Below are positions 40,414 through 49,641 of a DNA stretch of 64,000 bases, piece by piece. The stretch is from Niastella caeni. GTDB lineage: Bacteria > Bacteroidota > Bacteroidia > Chitinophagales > Chitinophagaceae. Made by a program: the position numbers and the translations under genes. The stretch lies in contig NZ_STFF01000003.1 in NCBI RefSeq assembly GCF_004834005.1, positions 434,001 through 498,000 on the forward strand, given 5' to 3'. A model generated the notes under the pieces. It was not told where the DNA came from and searched no databases. It worked only from the letters and a program-made list of their open reading frames with translations. The first letter of the stretch is position 1. Each line of letters opens with the position of its first letter.

Positions 40414-41163
40414 TTACTTAATGCCAAACCGGGCCAGAAATTCGTCTTTCCGCCGGGTAGCCACTTCAATCAGGGCATTATCACTCATTTCTATCAGCCC
40501 GCCCCTGCCCTTGTGGTATTTCTTTACAAAATTCAGGTTTATGATATGAGAGTTATGAATGCGAAAGAAAATATCGGCAGGTAAAATTTCCTCATACTCC
40601 TTAATGATCCTCGATGATACATATTTCTGGTTATCCGTCGTATGCACATAGGTATACCCGCCCTTGGCTTCAAAGCGAATGATATCCGACAACTGAATAA
40701 ATACCAGTCCGTCATTATTGGGCAGGGCAATTTTTTGCAGGGAAGAATTTGGCTTGCTAATGTTGAACATCAGGTTCTGCAACTGCAGGTTAATGTTCTT
40801 GGCCTTGATCCGTTCTTTGGCTTTGTGAACCGCCGTTTTCAATTCATCGATGCTCACCGGTTTTAATAAATAATCCAGCGCACTATATTTAAATGCTTTA
40901 AGCGTATATGCATCAAAGGCGGTAATAAAAATAATTTCGAAATCGATCGGCATTATCTTGTCGAGCAGGTCAAAGGCATTACCATGCGGCATTTCAATAT
41001 CCAGGAATACCAGGTCGGGTTGTTTTTCAGCAATCATCGGCATAGCAGTCTCAGCACTAACGGCTTCGCCGATGATCCGTACATCAGGACAACTATCGGT
41101 CAGCAGCCCCTGTAAAATGCGAATGTTCTTTGGTTCGTCGTCTACTATTAAAGCGTTAATCAT
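40414..41163 (-). CDS. LytTR-family response regulator
   Basis: A two-component response regulator of 249 residues. Residues 1-120 are a receiver domain: INALIVDDEPKNIRIL, phospho-acceptor Asp55 in LVFLDIEMPHG, and the Lys in LLKPVS. Residues about 145-249 are a LytTR DNA-binding domain: IIRFEAKGGYTYVHTTDNQKYVSSRIIKEYEEILPADIFFRIHNSHIINLNFVKKYHKGRGG. It lies 21 bases downstream of the last sensor kinase of the tandem array and is the only regulator there, so it is the likely partner of all the kinases. The targets are unknown; polysaccharide genes lie on the other side. Confidence 0.93.
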   Translation of the reverse strand: MINALIVDDEPKNIRILQGLLTDSCPDVRIIGEAVSAETAMPMIAEKQPDLVFLDIEMPHGNAFDLLDKIMPIDFEIIFITAFDAYTLKAFKYSALDYLLKPVSIDELKTAVHKAKERIKAKNINLQLQNLMFNISKPNSSLQKIALPNNDGLVFIQLSDIIRFEAKGGYTYVHTTDNQKYVSSRIIKEYEEILPADIFFRIHNSHIINLNFVKKYHKGRGGLIEMSDNALIEVATRRKDEFLARFGIK

Positions 41164-41184
41164 ACAGCAAAGAAAATGAATATA

Positions 41185-44079
41185 TTAAAAAATCGGGAAA
41201 CTTATTGTCACTCTGGTCCCCAAGGAATTGTGAAAATTATCTTCCAGGTCGTCTATATACATCGTAATTTTTCGTTCATGCTCCTTATTAAACATGTCAA
41301 TCCGGTCGGCAGTTAAGGATAAACCCTTAGATTGATAGTTAATAGGAGAAATACTTTTGTACTGCATAGCGGCCTTTCTGCCTATGCCATTATCTTCCAG
41401 TATAACGATCAAATTATCATTTTCCTGTTTTACAGTAATAGTTACTATCCCATCCTTATCCCGCCGAAAGCGAAGCCCATGCCGCACACTGTTCTCTACA
41501 AAAGGCTGTAATAACATGGGCGGAATATAATATTCTGCCGGCTCCACCCCTTTTTCAATGGATACAAACCACGAGAACGCATTTTCGAGCCTGGTCTTCT
41601 CTATCTCCAGGTAATTGGTCAGGTAATCCAGTTCTTCTTCGAGGCTTATTTCCGGTTTTGAAGAAAAATCAAGGGTTTGCCTGATCAGGCGGGAAAACCC
41701 TGAAATGAATTTATTGGCGCCCACCACATCTGCTTCCATCACATAATGCTGAATGGAGTTAAGGCTGTTGAAAATAAAATGCGGGTTCATCTGCGCCTTG
41801 CGCGACAGTTGTTCCAACTCGCTGATCCGTTTGCTGAAAGCTGTTTTTTCCTGTTCCCGTTTCCTGATCCGGCGAACGATCACGGTTATCAGTAAACCAA
41901 CAGCCGCCAGGAATATGAAGCCGATCAATACCTGGAACCAGGTCTTTTCGTATAACAGCTTTTCAATGGCAAACCGGGCGGTAAGCAGTTTACTATGCAC
42001 ATCGAACTTATTAATGGCCTGTAACTGCAACTGGTAATTACCGGAAGGAAGTATCGGATAGCTTAAAAATGTTTCCCGGGTCTCATGCCACGCGCTGTCG
42101 AGCTCCAATAACCGGTAGCGGTAGCGGATATCCCCGCCAGATTTGTAAGAAATGCCTATATAATCGAACCGGACATTATTCTTTTCATGGGCTATAACGG
42201 CAGGAATACTATCAGCACCGTAGTGCACGCCGCCCATGGTAATGTCGGTGAATAACAGGTCGCAACGCGACTGGCTGATGATCTTCGCTTCATCAAAAAA
42301 AGTATATCCTTCGGACGTACCAACGAATACTTTATTACTGTCTACATAAATGGCGTTGATAATATCTGAAGCAAGCCCGTCGCTGGTTGTATATTTTGTA
42401 ACAGGATAATCGGGCCGCGTAATGTTTATTTTACTTATTCCCTTATCGGTACCTACCCATAGAAAATTGCCCTGCAAATAAAGAGTACGGCAAACATTAC
42501 TTGTTAAGCCGTTGCTCCGGTTAAGGGAAGCAACAATCCGATTGTTCTTATACCCTATTAACCCGTCCCCATAGGTACCTATCCACAAAACGCCTGTTGA
42601 ATCTTTTTGAATGGTGGTAATACGGGTCTTTAATGCCGGCACTTTTTCCCCCAGAAATTGTTTCGTTTTATCGGGCAGGCTGCAATACAATCCGCCCAGA
42701 GCTCCAATATAAACGGTATCGTTGCTTACAAATACGGAAGTTGATCGTTCATGCCAGATGGTATCTGTTATTTTAAACGTTTCCGGATCAACCACCAAAA
42801 CATTATCCTTTGCAGCCACAAACAATTTATCTCTATATGGAAAAATTCCCTTAACAACAACAGGGTAAATTTCCTTTTGCTTTTTAAAATCAGGCCCCAG
42901 TTTAAACAGGCTTGTTGCGGCTCCGGCAATAATATATTTTTCCTTGTAGACATTTAATTGGGTAATTGGGTTTAGCAGCCCATCCGCAAAAAAAGCATTC
43001 TCCCTTTGCAACTTGCCGGTTATTCTGCTTACACTATATATTACACGCAAGTTTGTACTGGCCAGAAGGTTTTGTTTATACCTTGTAAATGCCAATGCCT
43101 GGGAAGGCGAATTATTTTTCCGGAGCTTTACATTTAAAACAAAAGGAGAGCTTAATTTATACACGCCATGCCCTAATGTGCTGAACCAGATATTGTCCTC
43201 TGCATCCTTTAGTATACTGCTTACAGGCAGGTCTTTTAAAAAATAACGGGGGCTATCAGATCCGTTTATATTGTAAATAACAGCCCCGCTTTGTAAACAA
43301 CGCCCTACCAGGCTATCATCGATAATGCTGTACAGGATCTGGACATTTTTAAAAGGGAAAGCAACCGATCTATCCTGCTCAAATGATACCACCTCCGTAG
43401 TTTCAGCATCCCTCAACCTTACCAATAATTTGGAATTCATGGCAAAAATGTTTGAATGAAAACTAAAGGATGGAATTGCTTTTCTTTGTTGAAACCGGTT
43501 ATTTCTGTAATTATACAAGTTGCCCTCGTATATTACCATAAATCCTCCTTCCGCGTTGGCGCTTATACCACTTATTAACTGAATGATCGGCGCCCCATTG
43601 ATACTATCGATTACAGTAACATGGCCGGTTGTATCAACCAGTTGCAGCTTTTTAGATTCCATTAGCAGCATGTTGCCGGCTTTATCCTCAGCAAACTGAA
43701 TAACAAAATCGCTGACACGAATACGTTGTAAAACCGGGTCATTGTCCGGGGTATAAATTTTTCCTTTGTAATAATAGCAAATCGTTTTTTTAAATGGAGC
43801 CATCCAGACCCGGCCTTTGGAGTCGACAAATAATTTTATCACTTCATTATCCGGCAACCCGTCTTCCCGGGTGAAATTTTTGAAATGCGTGCCATCAAAA
43901 CGGCTTAAGCCGCCTTCGGTGCCAAACCATAAAAATCCGTCTTTATCCTTCGCCATGCAATACACGGTAGATCCGGCCAGCCCCTCCTTGTTGTCGTAAT
44001 GCGTATAGCCGTATTCCTGGCTAAAAACAGCCAGCGGATATACAAACCAAAACAGTACAGTAAGTACAAATAATTTCAT
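41185..44079 (-). CDS. Propeller-Y_Y_Y sensor histidine kinase (LytS-like), copy 1
   Basis: 964 residues. A signal peptide (MKLFVLTVLFWFVYPLAVFSQ) is followed by a periplasmic two-component-propeller region (about 25-640) with blades such as GLSRFDGTHFKNFTREDGLPDNEVIKLFVDSKGRVWMAPF. A Y_Y_Y domain (about 645-725) and one membrane helix (about 728-750) come next. The cytoplasmic part is a LytS/YehU-type His_kinase domain with QMNPHFIFNSLNSIQHYVMEAD (phospho-acceptor His near 766) and the ATP-binding LQPFVENSVRHGL and ILEDNGIG. It senses an external signal and phosphorylates the LytTR regulator 21 bases downstream. Part of its sequence is identical to copy 2 (41642-41876). Confidence 0.92.
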   Translation of the reverse strand: MKLFVLTVLFWFVYPLAVFSQEYGYTHYDNKEGLAGSTVYCMAKDKDGFLWFGTEGGLSRFDGTHFKNFTREDGLPDNEVIKLFVDSKGRVWMAPFKKTICYYYKGKIYTPDNDPVLQRIRVSDFVIQFAEDKAGNMLLMESKKLQLVDTTGHVTVIDSINGAPIIQLISGISANAEGGFMVIYEGNLYNYRNNRFQQRKAIPSFSFHSNIFAMNSKLLVRLRDAETTEVVSFEQDRSVAFPFKNVQILYSIIDDSLVGRCLQSGAVIYNINGSDSPRYFLKDLPVSSILKDAEDNIWFSTLGHGVYKLSSPFVLNVKLRKNNSPSQALAFTRYKQNLLASTNLRVIYSVSRITGKLQRENAFFADGLLNPITQLNVYKEKYIIAGAATSLFKLGPDFKKQKEIYPVVVKGIFPYRDKLFVAAKDNVLVVDPETFKITDTIWHERSTSVFVSNDTVYIGALGGLYCSLPDKTKQFLGEKVPALKTRITTIQKDSTGVLWIGTYGDGLIGYKNNRIVASLNRSNGLTSNVCRTLYLQGNFLWVGTDKGISKINITRPDYPVTKYTTSDGLASDIINAIYVDSNKVFVGTSEGYTFFDEAKIISQSRCDLLFTDITMGGVHYGADSIPAVIAHEKNNVRFDYIGISYKSGGDIRYRYRLLELDSAWHETRETFLSYPILPSGNYQLQLQAINKFDVHSKLLTARFAIEKLLYEKTWFQVLIGFIFLAAVGLLITVIVRRIRKREQEKTAFSKRISELEQLSRKAQMNPHFIFNSLNSIQHYVMEADVVGANKFISGFSRLIRQTLDFSSKPEISLEEELDYLTNYLEIEKTRLENAFSWFVSIEKGVEPAEYYIPPMLLQPFVENSVRHGLRFRRDKDGIVTITVKQENDNLIVILEDNGIGRKAAMQYKSISPINYQSKGLSLTADRIDMFNKEHERKITMYIDDLEDNFHNSLGTRVTISFPIF

Positions 44080-44100
44080 ACACTCTTATAAAAATAACGA

Positions 44101-46995
44101 TTATAGAACCGGAAAACTTATCGTCACTCTTGTACCCAATGCCAACCGCCCTTCATCCTCAAGATCATCTATATGCATAGTAATTTTTTGCTCATGCTCT
44201 TTATTGAATATGTCTATCCTGTCGGCCGTAAGGGACAATCCCTTAGACTGATAGTTAATAGGAGAAATACTTTTGTACTGCATAGCGGCCTTTCTGCCTA
44301 TGCCATTGTCTTCCAGTATAATTATTAAATTACCGTTTTCCCGTTTTACGGTAATGGTTACCATTCCGTTCTTATCTCGGCGAAAGCGAAGCCCATGCCG
44401 CACACTGTTCTCTACAAAAGGCTGCAGGATCATTGGCGGAATGTAATACTCCGCAGGTTTCACCGCTTTATCAATACTCACCGACCAGGAGAACGCATCC
44501 TCTAACCGGGTCTTCTCCAGGTCGAGGTAGTTGGTCAGGTAATCCAGTTCTTCTTCCAGGCTTATTTCCGGTTTTGAAGAAAAATCAAGGGTTTGCCTGA
44601 TCAGGCGGGAAAACCCTGAAATGAATTTATTGGCGCCCACCACATCTGCTTCCATCACATAATGCTGAATGGAGTTAAGGCTGTTGAAAATAAAATGCGG
44701 GTTCATCTGCGCCTTGCGCGACAGTTGTTCCAACTCGCTGATCCGTTTGCTGAAAGCTGTTTTTTCCTGTTCCCGTTTCCTGATCCGGCGAATGATCACC
44801 GTTACCAGTAAACCAACAGCCGCCAGGAATATGAAGCCGATCAATACCTGGAACCAGGTCTTTTCGTATAACAGCTTTTCAATGGTAAACCGGGCGGTAA
44901 GCAGTTTGCTGTGCACATCGAACTTATTAATGGCCTGCAACTGCAATTGATAATCGCCTGAGGGTAATGTAGGATAACTTAAAAAGGTTTCCCGGGTCTC
45001 ATGCCAGGCGCTGTCGAGCCCCAGTAGCCGGTACTGGTAACGCACATCACCGGTTGATTTAAAGGAAATGCCTACATAATCGAAACGCACATTATTTCTT
45101 GCATGGGCTATAATGGCAGGTATACTATCTGAATGCCACGTTTCGCGGCCAACGGTAATGTCGGTAAAGTACAGATCGCACCGCGATTGGCTGATCACTT
45201 TTTCTTCATCGAAAAAAGTAACCCCCTCGGGCGTACCAACAAATACTTTACTGTTGTCTACATACAAAGCGTTGATAATATCAGAAGCCAGTCCGTCGCC
45301 GGTAGTATATTTTGTAATGGGATACCCGGGCTTTGTTACATCGATCTTGTTGAGTCCTTTATCGGTACCCACCCAGAGCGTATTTCCACACAGTTCAAGT
45401 ACGCGGCAAACATCGCTTGTTAATCCGTTGCGCTGGTCAATGGCGGCTACCACCCGGCCGTTCTTATATCCAATGAGGCCATCACCATACGTACCTACCC
45501 ATAAAATACCTGCGTTATCTTTTCGAATGCATGTAATACGGTTTTTTAATGCCGGCGCTTTGTCGCCCAGGAACTGGATCGATCTGTCGGGCAAACTGCA
45601 ATATAACCCGCCTAAAGTTCCAATATAAGCGGTATCGTTGCTTACAAATACAGAAGTCGATCGTTCATGCCAGATAGTGTCTGTTATTTTAAATGTTTCC
45701 GGATCAACAACAAAAACGTTAGTTCTTGTAGCCACATACATTTTGTCCTTATATTGAAAAATACCCTTCACCACTACCCGCAATATTTCCGGCCCTTTTT
45801 TAAAATCAATCCCCGATTTAACCAGCGAGAATCCGCTGCCGTACACGATCATTTTTTCGTTGTAGGTACTCAACGCATATACAGGATCAAAACCTACTTT
45901 TTTGTCAAGCTTTATTTTTTCTTTATCCGGCCTTCCCGTTTTCGGGTTTAACCGGTACAGAAAATTTAACTCTGAGCTCACCAGGATGGTTTCCCTGAAC
46001 TTCGCAAATGAAAATACCTGGGCCGGGGAACTATCTTTCCTGAGCTTAAGATTTAAAACAAACGGGGAGCTTAATCTGTAAAGTCCATGCCCCATTGTTG
46101 TGAACCAGATGTTACCTTCCGCATCCTTTAACATATTGCTCACAGGTATACCGGGCAAAAAGTGCAGCGGGCTATCGGGCTGGTTGATATTATAAAGAAG
46201 AGCGCCGCTCGTTAAAGTTTGCCCCACCAGGGTATCGTCAATAAGGCTGCAATTGATATTATTAAACCGGTTATAAGGAAATGAAACTGATTTATGCAGT
46301 GCGAAATTCTCCACTTTCGTTTCATTTGGACCCGAATGCCACATTAACATACGGGAATTAAAGGCGAAATAACTATGATGATAATCCAGCGTAGGGATGG
46401 TTTTTTTTACCTGGAACCGGTTATTCCTGAAATCGAGCAACCTGTTTCCCGATACTACCATAAACCCATCCCTGGGGTGGGCGGTGATGGCGCTGAATGG
46501 TCCGATCCGTTGTCCATTGAATGAATCAATTACTGTAACCTTGCCATTTGTGTCAACCAGGTGCAGCTTATTGATTTCCTGCAAAAGAATATTGCCGGCT
46601 TTATCTTCAGCAAACCGGATAACATAATCGTCAACGCGAATACGTTGTAAGACCGGATCGTTATCGGGGGTATAAAACTTCCCTTTATAATAATAACAAA
46701 CCGCTTTTTTAAACGGCGCTATCCATACCCGGCCTTTTGAATCGGCAAACAATTGGATGATCTCATTATCAGGCAACCCGTCGCGTTTAGTGAAATTCCT
46801 GAAATGGGTACCATCAAACCGGCTTAAACCCGTTTCCGTACCCAGCCATATAAACCCGTCTTTGTCCTGCACTATACAGTATACCGTTGACCCTGCCAGC
46901 CCGTCCCTGCTGTTGTAATGCGTATAGCCGTATTCCTGGCCAAAAACAGCCGGGCCTACACCCCAAAACAGCACCATAATTAAAAAAAACCTCAT
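44101..46995 (-). CDS. Propeller-Y_Y_Y sensor histidine kinase (LytS-like), copy 2
   Basis: 964 residues from the ATG at 46995, which gives the signal peptide MRFFLIMVLFWGVGPAVFGQ; an upstream in-frame start at 47058 would read through the remnant of copy 3. Domain order equals copy 1: propellers, Y_Y_Y, membrane helix, His kinase (QMNPHFIFNSLNSIQHYVMEAD) and ATPase. Copies 1 and 2 are paralogues with most divergence in the sensory propellers, which suggests different ligands for one shared output. Bases 44558-44792 are identical to 41642-41876. Copy 1 starts 21 bases downstream. Confidence 0.92.
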   Translation of the reverse strand: MRFFLIMVLFWGVGPAVFGQEYGYTHYNSRDGLAGSTVYCIVQDKDGFIWLGTETGLSRFDGTHFRNFTKRDGLPDNEIIQLFADSKGRVWIAPFKKAVCYYYKGKFYTPDNDPVLQRIRVDDYVIRFAEDKAGNILLQEINKLHLVDTNGKVTVIDSFNGQRIGPFSAITAHPRDGFMVVSGNRLLDFRNNRFQVKKTIPTLDYHHSYFAFNSRMLMWHSGPNETKVENFALHKSVSFPYNRFNNINCSLIDDTLVGQTLTSGALLYNINQPDSPLHFLPGIPVSNMLKDAEGNIWFTTMGHGLYRLSSPFVLNLKLRKDSSPAQVFSFAKFRETILVSSELNFLYRLNPKTGRPDKEKIKLDKKVGFDPVYALSTYNEKMIVYGSGFSLVKSGIDFKKGPEILRVVVKGIFQYKDKMYVATRTNVFVVDPETFKITDTIWHERSTSVFVSNDTAYIGTLGGLYCSLPDRSIQFLGDKAPALKNRITCIRKDNAGILWVGTYGDGLIGYKNGRVVAAIDQRNGLTSDVCRVLELCGNTLWVGTDKGLNKIDVTKPGYPITKYTTGDGLASDIINALYVDNSKVFVGTPEGVTFFDEEKVISQSRCDLYFTDITVGRETWHSDSIPAIIAHARNNVRFDYVGISFKSTGDVRYQYRLLGLDSAWHETRETFLSYPTLPSGDYQLQLQAINKFDVHSKLLTARFTIEKLLYEKTWFQVLIGFIFLAAVGLLVTVIIRRIRKREQEKTAFSKRISELEQLSRKAQMNPHFIFNSLNSIQHYVMEADVVGANKFISGFSRLIRQTLDFSSKPEISLEEELDYLTNYLDLEKTRLEDAFSWSVSIDKAVKPAEYYIPPMILQPFVENSVRHGLRFRRDKNGMVTITVKRENGNLIIILEDNGIGRKAAMQYKSISPINYQSKGLSLTADRIDIFNKEHEQKITMHIDDLEDEGRLALGTRVTISFPVL

Positions 46996-47006
46996 ACAAT
47001 TTTTTA

Positions 47007-47537
47007 TTATATCACCGGAAAACAAATGGTTACCCTGGTTCTTCCTGCAACTTGACATTCATCTTCCAGGTCATCTATTTGCAAAGTGATTTTTTATTCA
47101 TGCTCCTTATTGAACATCGTAATACGGTCAGCCGTCAGGGATAACCCTTTCGACTGGCGCACACGTTTTATGATCACCCATACCAGCAAGCCGGTTATTG
47201 TTAAAAATGCCAGCCCGATCAGTAGCCGGAACCTGTTTTTTTCGTACAACAATTTGTCGATCGTAAACCAGGCCGTAAGTATTTTGCTGTGAACATCGAA
47301 TTTATTAATGGCCTGCAACTGGTAATCGCCGGAAGGTAGCGTAGGAGAGTTTAAAAATGTTTCCCGGGTTGCATGCCATACCACCTCTTTATCCTGGGTC
47401 ATGCAATTCACGGTAGAGCTGCCCAGCCCATCTTTACTATCATACCGGGTATAACTATATTCCTGGCACCATACATAAACCGGCCATGCGTACAGAAATA
47501 AAAAAACCAATAAAAAAGATGGTCGCCTACGAATCAT
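47007..47537 (-). pseudogene. Collapsed third kinase copy (signal peptide, one blade, Y_Y_Y/TM, kinase tail)
   Basis: The minus strand from the ATG at 47537 reads a signal peptide and the first blade (QEYSYTRYDSKDGLGSSTVNCM), then joins directly to VWHATRETFLNSPTLPSG ... NKFDVHSKIL (Y_Y_Y end) plus the membrane helix. It then joins to SKGLSLTADRITMFNKEHE, the end of the ATPase domain. Two in-frame deletions thus removed the propeller and the catalytic core. HEQKIT of the intact copies becomes HE-stop-KIT (CAA to TAA); beyond the stop the frame still reads KITLQIDDLEDE ... RVTICFPVI to a true stop at 47007. No kinase activity is possible; the product, if made, is a membrane peptide. Confidence 0.88.
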
Positions 47538-47617
47538 ACAACCAGATAGTTTAAAGTGATCCTGGTTTGAAAAGGGTTCTGCCCATCATTTTCCAACTCA
47601 TCGGTCTGCATGGTTAT
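47534..47617 (-). pseudogene. C-terminal fragment of a fourth kinase copy
   Basis: On the minus strand ITMQTDELENDGQNPFQTR and ITLNYLVV-stop align with ITMYIDDLEDNFHNSLGTR and VTISFPIF-stop, the C-terminus of kinase copy 1. An in-frame TAA stands upstream where a Gln/Lys codon is expected. Its TGA overlaps the ATG of the collapsed copy 3. Only this end of the gene survives. Confidence 0.65.
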
Positions 47618-47653
47618 TTATATGGATTACGGATGAAAAATACAGCAACTTTG

Positions 47654-47683
47654 CCAGTTGCTGTAAAATTGCATTATTTTGCC
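47654..47683 (+). promoter_or_regulatory. 26-base conserved upstream block (copy 2) and candidate promoter
   Basis: 47658-47683 equals 36465-36490 base for base. Here TTTG (47650-47653) stands 20 bases before TTATTTTG (47674-47681), close to the Bacteroidota promoter. CAGCAACT and AGTTGCTG (47643-47663) also form a dyad around TTGCC. It drives the epimerase-like gene at 47763. Confidence 0.55.
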
Positions 47684-47762
47684 TAACTTTTTAAGAAAAA
47701 CCACAGCATATACAGGGGAAATGGAAGCCCCCGGTATGGAGCAGAACATTTAAATCAGACGC

Positions 47763-48449
47763 ATGGTTATTGGAAATGGTATGATCGCAAAAAGATTTGA
47801 GGACTATAGCACAAACAATGACTATATCATCTTTGCCTCCGGCGTTTCTGATTCCACCACAACAGCACCTGAAGCTTTTTCAAGAGAAGAGAACCTGTTA
47901 ACGAAGAGCATCCAGGCAAACCCTGAAAAAACGCTGGTTTATTTCAGCACCTGCAGTATCTACGATCCCTCCATGCGCCAATCTGCTTATGTGTTACATA
48001 AGTTAAAAATGGAAGCGGTCATTACCGCAAACGCAAAAAATTATCTCATCTTCAGGGTATCTAATCCCATAGGCAGAACGAGCAATACGCACACAGTATT
48101 TAATTTCTTTATTCAGCATATTCAGGAGAAAACGCCATTCGCTATCTGGAAAAATGCCTCCAGAAATTTACTCGACATAGATGATATGTATGCCATATGC
48201 GATCACCTGCTTAAAAAGAAGCTTTTTACAAACAGTGTGGTAAATATCGCCAACCCGGTAAACTACCCGGTTACTACTATCATCGCAGCTATAGAAAACC
48301 ACTTTCACACCAAAGGCATTTACACTTTTGCAGAAAAAGGCAGCAGCCCGCTCATAGACACAACGGCCATTGAGCCCTTTTTCAACGAACTGAATATCAC
48401 TTTTAATGAATTATATTTGCCAGGGTTATTACGCAAATATTTTATTTAA
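47763..48449 (+). CDS. NAD-dependent epimerase/dehydratase-like protein
   Basis: 228 residues, an extended-SDR-like enzyme with a shortened N-terminus. VIGNGMIAKRF is the dinucleotide-binding glycine motif, and YFSTCSIYDPSMRQSAYVLHKLKME contains the active-site Ser/Thr region and Y76-x3-K80. The C-terminal half (DIDDMYAICDHLL ... VVNIANPVNYPVTTIIAAIENHF) is the substrate-binding part. It probably modifies a nucleotide sugar for surface polysaccharide made by the neighbouring glycosyltransferases; the exact sugar is unknown. The next gene starts two bases after the stop. Confidence 0.82.
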   Translation: MVIGNGMIAKRFEDYSTNNDYIIFASGVSDSTTTAPEAFSREENLLTKSIQANPEKTLVYFSTCSIYDPSMRQSAYVLHKLKMEAVITANAKNYLIFRVSNPIGRTSNTHTVFNFFIQHIQEKTPFAIWKNASRNLLDIDDMYAICDHLLKKKLFTNSVVNIANPVNYPVTTIIAAIENHFHTKGIYTFAEKGSSPLIDTTAIEPFFNELNITFNELYLPGLLRKYFI

Positions 48450-48451
48450 GA

Positions 48452-49630
48452 ATGACGTATAAAGAAGCAAAAAGAAAATTTTTTATAGAGCGAATTGGCA
48501 TGTTCCCTTTTGTGCTGCTGGGAAAAATTTGCGGACATATCTTCCCCCTGAAAACCAGTCACAATATTTTTCTCTTTTTTCCAAATACCGATATCGGGGG
48601 CGCTCCACGGGTGAACATAGATATAACCGCTTGCGTAAAAGACCAACGGCCACTCATTATCTTTTCCAAAAAACCTCAAAACGGCCTTTTTAAAGATAAA
48701 TATATCATGGAAGGCGTAAGAACACTGGACCTTCACCGCCTCATCGATAACAAACTATTTCATTTCGTTAATTTCTTTTACCGCGGATTATTGGCAACCT
48801 GGATAAACAAGCAAAAAGGCGCTACAGTACTTGGCGGTGAAAGCCTGTTTTTCTATAAAGTAATTCCACACCTTAGTAAAGAGATCAAATGTGTGGAAGT
48901 TTGTCACCTGGCTACCTGGCTGCCTTACAGTATCGGGTTTATCGATCGCATCACTACCCGGTTATTCAGTACAGAAAGGTTGAAAGAGCAGGTAGCGGAA
49001 CAATACAGGGAAAACAAGCTGCCGGAACATTATTTTAAAAAGCTTTGTTTTATAGATAATGCCATTGAAATTCCTGAATATCTTCAAACTGATAATAACA
49101 ATTTAGAAGTTTATTTTATAGGCCGGGGCGCCCCGCAAAAAAGAGTTCACCTGGTAGCTGCGATCGCTGAAAAAATAAACAGCAAACAGCTGCCGGTAAA
49201 ATTCAATTTCGTGGGAGATGTCGATAATGTCATCGATCCATCCAACTATCCGTATTGTAAATTTTACGGCAATGTAAAGGATGATGCCCAGATGAGAAAA
49301 ATATATGAGCAGGCCGATGTACTGATCCTTACTTCCGCTTATGAAGGGCTACCCATTGTAGTAATGGAAATGATGGCCAGGGGAAAACCCATCATCTCAA
49401 CAGCGGTTAATGGTATTCCCAACTATATTCACCATAGAGAGAATGGCCTGTTGATACAGGCAACAGATGAGGAGGAAATAGTAGCGGAAGGTTGCCAATA
49501 TGTTGAAGAGTTATTGAATAATAAACCCATGCGGGTCTCCTTCGGTAAAAGGGGCCGTGTTATTGCTATCGAGCGCTTTAGTAAAGAGGAATTCTGCAAA
49601 TCGTACCGGCAGGTATTGCAACTTGCTTAG
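48452..49630 (+). CDS. Glycosyltransferase family 4-like
   Basis: 392 residues, GT-B fold. The N-terminal domain has NIFLFFPNTDIGGAPRVNIDITACVKDQRPLIIFSKK (the G-G-A-x-R/x-V acceptor loop). The C-terminal domain has VYFIGRGAPQKRVHLVAAIAEKI, FNFVGDVDNVI, YGNVKDDAQMRKIYEQADVLILTSAYEGLPIVVMEMMARGKPIISTAVNGIPNYI, with E-G-L-P-x-x-x-x-E as the E-x7-E donor motif. It is translationally linked to the epimerase-like gene (2-base gap). Probably part of surface polysaccharide or O-antigen assembly. Donor and acceptor unknown. Confidence 0.9.
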   Translation: MTYKEAKRKFFIERIGMFPFVLLGKICGHIFPLKTSHNIFLFFPNTDIGGAPRVNIDITACVKDQRPLIIFSKKPQNGLFKDKYIMEGVRTLDLHRLIDNKLFHFVNFFYRGLLATWINKQKGATVLGGESLFFYKVIPHLSKEIKCVEVCHLATWLPYSIGFIDRITTRLFSTERLKEQVAEQYRENKLPEHYFKKLCFIDNAIEIPEYLQTDNNNLEVYFIGRGAPQKRVHLVAAIAEKINSKQLPVKFNFVGDVDNVIDPSNYPYCKFYGNVKDDAQMRKIYEQADVLILTSAYEGLPIVVMEMMARGKPIISTAVNGIPNYIHHRENGLLIQATDEEEIVAEGCQYVEELLNNKPMRVSFGKRGRVIAIERFSKEEFCKSYRQVLQLA

Positions 49631-49641
49631 TAACCGGGCTC

